Positions 23,932-36,247 of a stretch of 64,000 nt of DNA are shown here, in pieces. Location of the stretch: positions 19,680,519 through 19,744,518 of the forward strand of contig NW_024040817.1 of NCBI RefSeq assembly GCF_014851395.1, written 5' to 3'. The stretch comes from Micropterus salmoides. Taxonomy: Eukaryota > Chordata > Actinopteri > Centrarchiformes > Centrarchidae. The notes under the pieces were generated by a model. That model did not search any database and was not told the origin of the DNA. It worked only from the letters and a program-made list of their open reading frames with translations. The translations under genes and the position numbers were made by a program. Position 1 is the stretch's first letter; each line of letters starts with the position of its first letter.

Positions 23932-26900
23932 ATGGACGCCGACTGTGATTTGGCCGAAGATTTTGGTAAGACATTTAGGCTGACATTTAATTGTTTTATT
24001 GGCTTATTGGCTTGCTTATTTCAACCGGCCGACCAAAGCTTTACTCAACTTCCCTGTCATTTTGTAACCTTTGAAAGAAAACTTTGGAAGTATTTAAAGC
24101 TCATAACCCTTCCTGTGAGGTCAGGCTCCCCGTGCTGCTCAGCTCCTCAGAGACCATTACAGAATTTAAAAGTATGTTATTAACATTCACGACCCTGTGT
24201 TTGTAGATGGGGACAGGTTAGCTAGTTTAGTTGCAGCTAGCCGGCCAGAGTTAATTAACTGTCAGGTGAGGTGGCACGAGGCGCTGCGCAGCTGGGACAC
24301 TAATTAAGTCACTGCAGGCAGCAGCTCCTCCTGAGGATGACGTTTATCAGGCGTTATTCAACCTGTAGGTCACTTTATGAAATATGAAAGACATAACTCT
24401 TCTCACATTATCAAGTTATTTCTGACAGTACTTTTTAGGTGAAATTATTTATACTTAAACTCTATAACTGACCAAGTTAAATAAATTTACATAAAATCAA
24501 ATAAATATAATAAGATATATCTTTTCTTGACTTATGAGGTGAAAACCATTGCAAACATGGCCATAGCCAATAGATAAATAGGTCTCTAAAAAGTTTATTA
24601 AGTACATTTTTAGACTTGGCACATTTTATTTATACAGTTAACTGTTTTAATTAGATATTTTTAGTTACATTATACCCAACATGGACTGAATGTCAGTTCA
24701 AAGTAGAGCTGAAACAATTGTTGATTAATTGAATCTGCATTAGGATATTTTTGCCTAATTCTGTTGTTCCAGCTTTTTAAATGTGGATGTTTGCTGGATT
24801 TATCATAGTAAACTGAAAATGTTTTGGTTTTGGACAAAACAAGTGTTTTGAAAATTTGAAATTCCTATGGGCATTTTTCCCCTTACATTTTACAGACCAA
24901 AACATTAAATTAATCAGCAGATTATTAGACAATGAAGAAAACAATCTTAAGGTTCAAAGCCTTCCTCACACTTATGGTGGAGCCTCATTAATTTAGTTTT
25001 CGTTGGCCTGACAGTCAAAATTAAACACTGGAATCAGCTTATAATATAGCAACAATGTGTTTTAATTTTTCATTTGATTCCCCTTTGTGTCTTTATAAAA
25101 AGGTTCAGAACTATAAAAATATTTGAGACTGAATAAAACAAGACTGCATTTGTCATTTTTATTGTGACAAACCAGAGACGCCTAACTCAACAGCCTCCAA
25201 GCTTTATTTACTGTATATATCAAATTACATACATGGGGGAAAACCCAACATCCTTCACATGGAGATTAAGAAGGAAAGAAAGAAAATACTACTACTGCTA
25301 ATAATAGACGTTCACAACAAGCACACGGGAAGAAACGCACATAAATAATTCTATAAGAAAAGATGTGATATACTTAACTGAAAAGGCCACGCAAATTGCT
25401 TGAAGGCTGCTTCTAAAAGTGACTAGAGTCTGAGCACAACCTGAGTCCTCAGGGAGCTTATTCCATCAACTAAAGGCAGTTTTAAATGAACTATGGAACA
25501 GCAAGAGTCTGATGACCCGAGTGGTTCATATATTTTATATCTAACTTATTGTGAAGCAAGACAAAGGCAGCTCATGAATCTTTTTCTCCAGGTCTGGTTT
25601 TCAGCCTCTCACTTCACTCTGTTGCAGACTGTCCAAGTCTTCTGTGTGAGGAACTGGTGGATTTGCAAACAAAGAATGGCCAAGGGAGTATGAGAAGGAG
25701 GAGGAGGAGGAGAGAAGGAGAGGAGGACGTGTTTAATCAGAGTGAAGATGAAGAGGCAGAAAGAAAGTTATTGTTATTGAAAGTTGTTGTATCAGAAGAG
25801 GAACTGATGGCGACAGATGGAGAAGAGGAGGAGCAGGTGAAGCCAGAGAGTAGGCTGGGGACGGAGGAGGCACGGGAGGTGCAGAAGGGAACAATGGCTG
25901 ATAAGCAAGAGGACAAAGACACTAAAAGTCTAGAAGAGAAAGATGTGAAAAAAAAGAGTAGGAAGAGGCGAGGTAAAAAGTTAAGTGAGCGAGTGAGAAA
26001 CAGGAAAGCTTTAAAAGATGCTGGTGAGCGGTTTGAGGAGGACAAGAAGAGTCAGATACAGGAGGCTTCAGTGATGAGCTCAGAGGAGAGCCTGGCTCTG
26101 TCGGTGCCTCCCATTGGACTGATGAACAGCTGCGACTTGTCTGATCCAGTCTACCTGTGTAGTGGGGAGACAGGGCTGTATTGCCCTCCAGCCCCCATTC
26201 CCCTGTTGTACTCCTCACAACCTCCGGTCCCGTTCCAAGCTGCACCTCCTCAGCCCCACGGGACAAAAAGGCCATACAGCCCCCTTCTACCTCACAGTCT
26301 CCCCCACCAGGGTCCACAGCCTCTCGAGGTGACGACACACTGACTCTTTACCAATCACTTGCTCATGCTTGTTGAACAATGAACATATATAGTGACAAAC
26401 ATCTGAACGTATTTCTTCACCATGAAGTATCTCATAGATTTTTGTAGAAGGGTTCTGTTCACCACCGAGAACTGTAGATAAAGTTGAGCAAAGCAAGACA
26501 TTTGCTTCAGCTTGGCTTGTGAAAGCATCATGCTAGTCTTGGGGTGGCTGGATAGACCCTTACTAAGCAACATAAAGTCTGAGTCTAGTATAGTAGGGCT
26601 AAAATTAGTCAATTAATCGATTGATTGATACGAAAATAATCATCACCTTTTTTGATTATTGATACATTGTTTAAGCCTTTTTCAAGCAACAATTTGATGG
26701 TCCAAGCTTTCCCAGATGTGAGGATTTGCTGCTTTTTCTTGATTTGAGTTACGGTAAATTGAATATCATTTAGGTTTTAGTCTGTCTGTCAGACAAATGA
26801 AGCAATTTGAAGACATTACCTTGGAAACTGCAATAGGCAAGTGCTTTCTGATATTTAATAAAAACCAAATAACTGATCTGTTTAAGAAAATATTGGCAGA

Positions 26901-29900
26901 TCAGTTTTACCTGCCGTCCTAGAGTACAGATCTGTGTCACATTTGAGAAATACATAGATGATGGCTGGAAGTCAATGATTTGAACTGAACCAACTTTTAT
27001 TTCCAGAAAAGTATTGTTTTCTGTGGGCTGAAACATTGAACTATGCACTTATTGGTACACCTTTAACGGTGTTCTGGAAGCATTCAGCTTTAAATAAATG
27101 TGATTATTGACAATTAGACAATCATAATTTTTAAAGAAAAAACACAGTCAATCAGATCAATATTTAGCTGATTGAATTTGACTGAGATGATGAGTGCTGA
27201 GGTAATGTTTGTCTGGTTCATGGCAGATGGAGATAACCCAGGTCTACTCCACCCGACGTTCCATCCGCTACTGCGGCAGGGGTCGAGGCCGGGCCCTGAG
27301 CTTCCCTCTGCTGCCGGGATTAGAGACGGTGGACAGCTACCTGCTCCCGCCTGCACCGAAGAAGAAAACACGAACACTCTACAGTACTGGTAACCGAATT
27401 GTCAGTTTGTCCAGGTATGTTCAGATTTGACTATGCAAACAGGTGACCTGTGTTTGGTGCATGTTTGTGTGCATGAACAGATCAGTTAGAGCATTTAGAG
27501 GCCTTGTTCCAGGAGGACCACTATCCTGACGCAGAGAAGAGGAAAGTCATCGCTGCTTCAGTTGGTGTCACACCTCAAAGAATTATGGTTAGACAGCCAT
27601 CTTGCTCTTTTGATTGTGAAATATCCCTTATGACCCCTTTACGTCTCCTTTACAGTTTTAAGTAAAAATAAACTTAGAGTAATGTTTTCACTTCCTGTCT
27701 CAACATTGACTCACTCCTGATATCCATGTTATTGTCTCTCTCTATGTTCCCGTGTCTCAGGTCTGGTTTCAGAACCGCAGGGCTAAGTGGAGGAAGGTGG
27801 AGCGCTCCATCACAGCAAAGGTTGAACACAGAACGGGTAGAGCTGAATGCAGCAGCAGCTCCCCACATCACCAACTCAATTGTACACTGGCAACCAACAG
27901 GTATTACAGCATTGTCCCCATGTGTTATTGTAGTTTTTTTGTCCTCACATGGTGCAAATAACATATTACGTATTTTAGCTTAATTGACTGGCTCTATGAC
28001 TATTGTTAGTTATGTTTTTTTCTCTTTTTCAGTAAGGGACCTCCCGCTTTTACTGGGCACTTTGCCACCCAGATGCCCCAGCTAACCCCTGTGGCACCTT
28101 CCTACCCGACCCTTTCCAACCAGACTCCGCCCTCGTACGACAACCTGCTGGCCAGCCTCAGCAGCCCAGGTCTGAGGATCTCTGATATTTTCCTGAACCA
28201 GAGTCAGGATGCCTTTGTGCAAAACTAGAAGTTTTACCAAGTGGTGAAACTAAACTAGATGAATGTAATCCATGAATGTCTGTTATGAAGAAGCAGGCAA
28301 ATGTGAAAGTGTGATACTGGGATATATAAATAATTGACTTTCCACAAGAGAGGGTTTAATAATATTTGATCAGAAACCTAGCATTAACAATTTATTGTAA
28401 AAAAACATTTTTAATTTACAAATAGTACAAAATGGTGAAGGCCCTTGTACATTTGAAGACCAATGCATTGGCACAGTGGGGATGCTGAGGCAGTGGAATT
28501 CAGCAAGAAACGTAAAGTTATCCAGCAGTGATTAAACTGGTTTATTTTTCTTTCCAACTTTCAGGAGTCCTGCTAGTAAAGCTATAGCCCTGTGTATAGC
28601 TATATTCACTAAGAGGAAGTGCTGACTGAGAGCTCTTACCGAAGGCACCAAAGTCCCTTAAATATTCAAGTTTAATCTTAGTGTATCAGTCTTTGGTTTA
28701 GTTTCTTTCTTTAAGAGAAACTTTACCTTGATTCTGTAGAAACCTTGAATCGAGTTTGAACTCACCCTGCATGTTGAGACTTAAATTCCCCAGAATCCAA
28801 ACTACATTATCGCATTAATCTGGATGTTTAATCTCTGTTTTATCTCCAAGGTCAATCCAGAATGAAAGATGGGGACCAGCACCAGCTTTCATCTCAGGGG
28901 GGATTGCCAGAGTACCACCCCCGCCCCATGCATAGCCCTCCCCCCCTGCGGCGAGCCAGTCTCCCCCTTTTCACAACGACCTACAACCCTACCAACCCTA
29001 CTCCACCTCTCCTTAACACCCTGGCTCACACCCCACCTCTGTTCCTGGATGCTCTGGAGGGTGGCTCCTCCTTGGCCCATCGTGAGACCCAGTCTCTGCA
29101 GACTGATACCAGGTCAGTTCAGCTCACATTTGACTGTGACATGAATACTAGAAGATGATTTGAACAGGGATGAGGACACGAGATGACAGGAGGACAGAGG
29201 GTTGGCAGGCTGCAGACACGAGCATATAATGATGCCTCACAGTGTCTGTAATAGTAGGGAGTCGGTTTCAGCTGGCGCTCTGAAATACTTCAGAAAACAT
29301 GCTGGGAGACATCTCAGTCAGTGATTGCTTTGTATTAAATGATTTTTGTTTGTTTGACTGCAATTATGATCACAGCACTAAAAACCCCAATGCAAGACAA
29401 CACAAAAACCGAGTTCTGTAGAGTAATTGGGACATTTTGTCTCAATGTTGCTTTCAGAGTTTTGAATTACGGTGAATATCACTGTCCCAGGTTGTGCATG
29501 AATGCCCCTAAGTCTTGTTGTAATTTAGGTGAACCGACCCTTTAAGAGTATGCTGTGATGACAACTCAGCTAGCTCATGTGAGTGATTTTACAAAATAAT
29601 CATTGTATATATCAACGGTTCTAAAAGTCTTTGTCAGCCCCCCTATTGCGGCTAGAGATATTGTTTTTTAACAATCCTTTCACTGCTTTGATAAGTCTTT
29701 CAGCTTTCACAGAACACCCACTTGTATATCTCCTTGCCCTCTAGTTTTTGAACAGGCCAATGAAAAGACACTGTATCAGAGAGAGATGGTAGTATCAGAG
29801 CAGTTCATGACCAAAGAGGTATCTTTGTAGTAACACACTATTTTTATGGGTGTGTGTGAGTGACTAAATTCTTCTTTGTATAATCCTCAGTTCTCTGTTT

Positions 29901-30832
29901 GACTTTGGGGAGAAGCTTGACTATCTGACCTCAAGCCAGCAGAACAACGCTCTCTCCTACCAGCTCCAGACCTACCCAACCGGCCAGCCGCAGCACCAGC
30001 CTCAAGCACCTCTGCCCCGCATGGCCTACCTCACCCCCTCCCCCTACCTCACCCCTAACCCTCCAGATTCCAACCCTACTTCCTACCTGACCTTTGGCCC
30101 TGGAGGAAACTCCACTGGGATGGTGACCTACTCTACTGGAGGCCCCAACTACTTCCAGTCCCAGAGTGCAGGACAGATCCTGCTGCAGTCGGCCGGTCAT
30201 CATGGTGAGTCACTGGGATGAGATATTACTTGATTTATTATGGAGCCACAAAAATACCCCTATCAAGAGGACATTTGACAGGAAGCCGTGAGGTGTGGTC
30301 CTGATCCTGAACCTGAGCAAAGTTACCTCCAGTAAAGCCTCCAAAAAATCTGTTTGAATCTGTGTGTTCACATGCAGGTGGGATCACAGCATACCAGTCG
30401 TACCCATGGGGTAGCATGTACACTCAACCAACCATCCACCAGCGTGCTCAGTGCCCTCCAACTTACCCCACCAGCATGGGAGGTGCTCGAGATCACCAGC
30501 AGCCCTCCTCTACCACCACCGTGCCTACCCCTTCATTCTTCACCCGGGGGGACCACGGGCCCTCGCATGCAAACTCCCAGTGCACGTCACACACCCATAC
30601 ACACACCAGCAGCAGCAGCAGCACCACTGTCCTTCCTCCTGTTTCTTCTCTGCGTCCCTCTTGCCTCAGAGCGGAGAGTACTCCAACCAAGGCTATGTCT
30701 CTGCTGCCTTCTCAAGTCAGCCCTGCTTCTCCAGAAAGCCCTCCAGTGCCCCCTTGTGTTAAGATAGAGTATGACAGCCCTCGAGAGATTCACAGCCACT
30801 TCCACTGCGACTTCTCCCCCATACATTTTTGA
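23932..30832 (+). CDS. nobox: NOBOX oogenesis homeobox protein, 9 coding exons
   Basis: Homeodomain transcription factor; in vertebrates it acts in the nucleus of oocytes and controls oocyte-specific genes. Exons: 23932-23965, 25628-26328, 27227-27389, 27481-27587, 27761-27900, 28033-28169, 28851-29112, 29891-30204, 30378-30832. All borders are AG/GT with matching phases, giving 770 residues. Residues 1-245 are charged (a seven-Arg run, Glu/Lys-rich blocks). The homeodomain is about 290-347 and is split over three exons: KKKTRTLYST, then DQLEHLEALFQEDHYPDAEK, then VWFQNRRAKWRK. The QEDHYPDAEKRK and GVTPQRIM stretches are typical of NOBOX. The long C-terminal half is Pro/Thr/Ser/Tyr-rich, as expected for an activation region, and ends near IHSHFHCDFSPIHF. 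The start is the first ATG of a short first exon with a good donor; it is less certain than the rest. Confidence 0.9.
23966..25627. other. nobox intron 1
   Basis: AT-rich sequence with an 'agctgaaacaattgttgattaattg' type teleost repeat at about 24705-24945. No exon was recognised. Confidence 0.6.
26329..27226. other. nobox intron 2
   Basis: It contains a further copy of the 'gctaaaattagtcaattaatcgattgat' family at about 26597-26790. No exon was recognised. Confidence 0.55.
28170..28850. other. nobox intron 6, with an in-frame tail after the donor
   Basis: If the donor at 28170 is not used, the frame continues for 18 codons after the shared Gly and ends at TAG 28226-28228, giving a short alternative C-terminus. 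The rest of the intron shows nothing recognisable. Confidence 0.45.
29113..29890. other. nobox intron 7
   Basis: Intronic sequence between two clear coding exons. I see no exon, RNA gene or named repeat in it. Confidence 0.55.
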
Positions 30833-31030
30833 CTATATGCTTGTTCATGTGAGAGAGTGCGTGTGTTTGACGTATCAGTGTAAATATATCCTGTTTAAGT
30901 GTGAGTGTTTCTGTATTTTCCATGTGTATTACTATTTTAGAATTTTCTCAGTAGACATATTAGCAGATGTATGTTAGACTCGGTTGGGCTGCATTTAGCT
31001 TGGCTGCAATAAATGGTCCATTGCTCTGTT
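30833..31030 (+). terminator. nobox: nobox 3' UTR and polyadenylation signal
   Basis: A short AT-rich 3' UTR follows the stop codon. AATAAA at 31008-31013 is the likely polyadenylation signal. Confidence 0.6.
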
Positions 31031-34000
31031 GCTTTCTGACATATTTTTGATATGAGTGTTTATTAATTTGTTTGAGAACAGCAATAACACTTCCAAGCTG
31101 CTGTATAATATATAATGAATGACAACATAGTAGGCTAAGTTATAGCTGACAAATATTTTGATACAGCACATAAATGTCCTTATATCTGCATCCATCTACA
31201 TTATACTTTGTTATTCTTAAATGTTTTGATACAACCTATAAATGCTTTAAGTAAAATGTTACCCAAAAACTACTTTATTTGGTACCCCCCCCCCTCCAAA
31301 AAATAAATAAATACACATAGACCTCTCCAGAACAGTGAGGCTGTGGCCTCACACAGAGGTTCATGTATTCTGTAACACTAAAAAATGGTGGTGGTGACCG
31401 ACCGGTTACTTTGTGCCTATGATCATCTGTAGATAAGTGATTAGAGAAATGCAGCACATACAGGCTTTGCCAAGTTCAGGATAATGACCTCACAGATGGG
31501 TCGATCGATATACTTTATTAATCCCAAGGGCAATTCAAGTATTGACTATAATAACCTTCAAAGTTACAGTAACTATTATTCAGCTTTGTTAGCTTGATCG
31601 TATGGTTTACCCCAGGTAAATACTCCAGGTAACAGTCCATGGCCCAGGGTTTGGGTACTTCTGATTTAAATGAAATGTGCTGTTTATATGGTTTATTTCA
31701 GGTCTGTCTGCGGGCCACAAGGGGGCGCTGTTCCTTCATGTGAGAAGACCGCATGCTGGGATTTATTTAACCGCATGTTGTTTCTCAGACAATCCTCCAT
31801 CAGGGGGGATATGTGACAATCGCTAATCCACTGGAGAAGAAAAAGGACAGAGGCGTTTGTAGGGTAGAGGTATCCCAGACAATCACTGATACCGCCCAAA
31901 TCCTTAATCTGTGTTGCCATCTGCTGTGTTCACACACTTACTGCACTATCTGCTCTGTTTATTCTTAGTATGCAAGTCAGTTGTAAGGGCTTGTGGAAAC
32001 CAGATCCCTGTATGAAACTGAAAGAGCAGAGAGAGAATAGAAAAGACGTTTGGGACCGGCGTGTCATTTTCAAAAAAAAAGTTTCTTGTTTTAACTGTAG
32101 TTAATATTCCTGGTTCGTAGTCCTGCTGTATGTAAAGTTTGAAGTGAAGCTTGGATGATGATGTGGGAATAAGAGAAGGAACTGTTTGATGAGAGTGAGG
32201 AGGAGGTGGCAGGGACCAGGGGAGCAGATAAAGGAGGAGGGTGGGGGGGGGGGAGTGAGGCAGTGTGTTGGTCTGGGAACAAGGGAGGAGAGCTGAGATG
32301 AGCTGTTGCTATGGGAGGAGAAGAGGATGATGGGTGGGCTCTGCCAGCATTCTGCCAGACGTGGGAGGGAGAAGAAGATGAGGAATGAGGGAGGAGTGTG
32401 TTCGTAGCACCGGGGGTTCTGGGATGAACAGAACTGTTGGTTATGTAACTGCTGTATTTGGGTTTTTAATGAACCCCTCTCTTCCTGCTCACTGGCTACT
32501 GAGCTGTTTCTGTTGGCAGGAGAAGTGCAGCATAAACACACACATACACACACACATAAAAACTTCTTTTGCAGTACAGAAATTTTTCAAACTCTCTTGC
32601 ATAAAGAAACACACAACACATTCATTTCAGGAATGAAACCCTTAGTGTGAGTGCTCTATTCAGTGGTGAAGTTTTTACTCTGGATTTGAGTTTTTGTTTG
32701 TGTGTAGGTGAAGTCAGTAACTTTGTGTATCTGCTTCTTGGTGAAGTCCACGTGTCACATTTCTTTATATTCATGTGTCAGTGAGCTCGCATGTGTGACT
32801 GAGGAGGGCTTCATGTCGGTTTAGCTTTGCAATTAATTTTTCCAGGACTTCCCTGGTGTGAACAGAGAGTGCTCAGAGAGCACCAGTGTGTGTGTGTGTC
32901 TCTATAAGCATATGTGTGTGTGTGGTGTGTTTTCATGTATGTGCATACGTGAGAGTGTAAGTAGAGGTATGGGATGCTTCAGTTCACCGCGTCAATATTT
33001 ACTCAGTATTCTGAGATTTGAAGAAAGGGAACTTGTTTCAATATTTATGGATGTGGTCAAACACGAAATCCTTGCAGTCTTCCCAAACCCTGTGACTGTG
33101 TGCATGCACAAACGCACGCTGACAGAAAAAAGTAAAAGAAAACCTTGCTAGATACGGTCAAGTAATGGAGTTTATTGATATTACTGGATACAGTTTATTG
33201 ATATAACTGATTGAAAATAATAATGTTTGTTGTGGAACAAAGCTGAAACACGGTTTGGAGATCCTCCAGTTGTTTACTTCTCTGGTTCAGATGCCATGAG
33301 GGTGTTGATTTTTGGTTTGTTTTGAATAGATACGACAAATAGACTTGTTGGCTTTGGAAAAACAGGGAATATGAGGGAGAGTGGCTGGGGAGATAAACAA
33401 CTTATCGGATAGAGTGAATAGATTTGTTTATTTAAATGTGTAAAAATGAAGACAAACAGTAGAGGGTCCAGATTTGACAGCGATAAAATATCTCACCTAA
33501 CCATGTTGATTGTAAACATTCACTGGAAGAGCCGTTATTTGACTGTGGCCTTGTATAAAAATGCCTAATGGTATGCAGTGTGGCCGAGATGGAGGAATTT
33601 GTTTTTTTTAGACTTGTTTCATTTACTCTATGGGTCTGGCAGAACTATTGTAATGAATATTCTCTAAATTGAGCCCCCTGAGGTGGCTTGGCTGTGAAAG
33701 ACAACTTACAGGAACATTTCCTTTTTCAGTAAAAAAGCAAATATGCCATGTCTTTATATTAGATTTCTATGTTGCTACTGGAAAGGAAATGGAAAAGGAG
33801 TAAAGAGATAGAAAATAACTCTTGGGTTAAATTTGCAACACTGACCACTCAACTGAGTGGTCCAGAGTATGAGGAAACCATTGGATTAGTGCTGAAAATG
33901 ATGACATTAATTGACAACAATTTTGATAGTTGAATCTAGGGCTGCAATTAAAGCCTTTTTTTCCATTATTGGTTAATATGCTATTAATATTATTAATATT

Positions 34001-36247
34001 TTTTATTTTGTCAATAAATCTGTAGTCTGTAAAATGTCAGAAAAAAGTTACAAAAATTCCTCCCAGAGCTCATAGTGACGTCTTTAAATGGCTTGTTTTC
34101 TTAACCCAAAAGCATCCCGTTTACTATCATTAAGGTAATATAGAAAAACAGTTAAAATTCACATTTAAGAAGCAGGAACTAGTAATATTTTGCTTGAAAA
34201 TGGACTTAAATCACTATTTATTATTATTAATATTATTAGTTTTCTGATGTTTTCGGGCTATAGAGAAATCATCAGAGTCATTAAAAGTCAAAAAATGCCA
34301 CACATTCAGAGACTGTGCTGATTTTCTCAGTTTTACATTATTGTAAAATAAATATTTTTGGGTTTTGGACTGTTTAGTCGGACAAAAAAAGACATTTGAA
34401 GATGTCTCATTGAACATTTTCTAGACTAAATGATCAACTGAAAAATAAAAGCCCTACTTTGAAGGTGTAAAGTAAATATAAATAATATATATAGATTTTA
34501 TTGGAACTGACCTCCTAAAACTGCAATAACATGTTAAATACACACAGTGTAACTCCCACATCTCAACAGTCCACCATTGCTTTGTAACTGTAATCGTGTG
34601 TAAACACAGCATCAAAAATGATTTCCTGGCGTTGTGAAATAGCTCACAAATGCTGATGGATGCAGGTAAAGCTTATCCAGCTACCTGCTTATGTTTGTGT
34701 TTGTCCTGCTTGCTAAGCAGACAGGGTTACATAACCTGCGTGTGTGTCTGTGAATGTACTGTATATGTTTGCACGAATGTGTGTATGTGTGTGTCTGTCT
34801 TCTCTGCCAAATAGCCCGATCCCAGAGATGACACGATGTCCAGGAATAACATCTCGAATGTTTCATGTCCAATCCATCACCACCATTACACACACACACA
34901 CACACACACTCTGTTGATTTTACAGCTTGTTCAGTTCAGTAGAAATCTGTCTGGTTAGTTACTGTACAGCCTGAGCCCCGGCTCCTCTTCCCCTCCCAGT
35001 CTACCCCCTGAATCGCGGCTTGTTCAGGTCGTGTGTGGAGGAGGATGAAGGGGAGGTGTAGAGGAATGCAGGGTTGGGTCGGGTGGAGCGAGTTGTTGAG
35101 AGGGGAAAAGAGGGGTCTCTGTTTAATGTGTATGCGGACTCCATAGAGAGATTAAAGATGTGTATGTGAGTGCGTTGATGAAAGTGTGTTTTCCTACTGT
35201 GTTTACTCCACTGGGGCCCGCTGCCTACCTGACAGTGGAGAGGAGCGTAATGGAGAAATAGGCAGGAAGAAGAGTCAGAGTAAAAGGAGGAAATGGGTTT
35301 CTCTTTTTGATCTGGTTACAATCTGGGAATCTTCACCTTCTATTTGTATGTTTTTGCTCTCTATTTTGTGATAGATTTGACCTTAAAAACATATTTAAGA
35401 CAAGTCTGACAACTACAAAAATGCAAAGTAGGAAGGATGGTAGAGAAAACAAAAAAAAGTGACAGAGAAACACAAAATATTACATATAATTCAGGAGCAC
35501 TGAACTGAGCTGAACTTAAGAATCCAGGAATTGGCTTATATACTTAAACAGAAATGCATGCTTATGGAAAAATTGCACACACACACACATCCCAACGTGT
35601 GGAGCAGTGGGAACACTGTAGGCTGTGTAAGGTGGCTCTCCTTCACTTCCGCACCATAAATGTGCGTTTGCTATATGAGGGAACACGGGGAGAAAAGAGG
35701 AATTCATGTTGGTGTTTATTTGAGCTTCGGTCAAATCCAACTTGGGCCGGCTGCGTTGGCGCGCATTTTGCACCAAACCCCAGCCGCTCCTGTACCCCCA
35801 GCCAGACGCACACATAATGTACACACTCAGGTACTCATGCGCATTCACACAACACAATTCTACTACTCTCTCTCTCTCACACTCACACACACACACACAC
35901 ACACATACACACAAATATCTAGCCATCCTAGCCATATCAAGGTGTGTTTGTCTTTCCCTGCCCACCATTTTAGGTCCTCCCAGGGCAGGTATTTCCCTCA
36001 CTTCCCCACACACACACATACACACACACACTGCAGCTGTATGGGGGGCTGTCTGTGGGCTGAGTGTGTGAAGCACTTGCATTGATAACCTGCAGCTCAG
36101 AGTCACTCAGTCTCACTTTGTGGCCGTTGCCCTCGCCTGGAACTCCCTTCGCCCTGCTCTGTCTGCTTTCTGGCTTCTCACTCTAGGACCGTCTGCGGAC
36201 GCGCTCAGACCTCCGCATTTACTCGTCACCCTTCTGTCGTTGTCACC
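31031..36247. other. Intergenic spacer nobox-matn1
   Basis: No gene is seen. It contains a 'cgatcgatatactttattaatccc' LINE-tail-like motif (about 31499-31530), GA/GGGA-rich DNA (about 32160-32400), two neighbouring copies of the 'agggctgcaattaaagcc' repeat (about 33935-34455), and CA/TG microsatellites near 34740-34910 and 35870-36035. The last few hundred bases are probably the matn1 promoter and 5' UTR, but no specific site can be defended. Confidence 0.5.

Noticed and set aside
25737..26338. Two minus-strand open frames opposite nobox exon 2
   Set aside because: They are shadows of the charged, low-complexity coding exon on the plus strand, with no splice or start context.
35516..36106. 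Overlapping open frames on both strands upstream of matn1
   Set aside because: They are produced by CA/TG repeats, with no domain and no conserved look.
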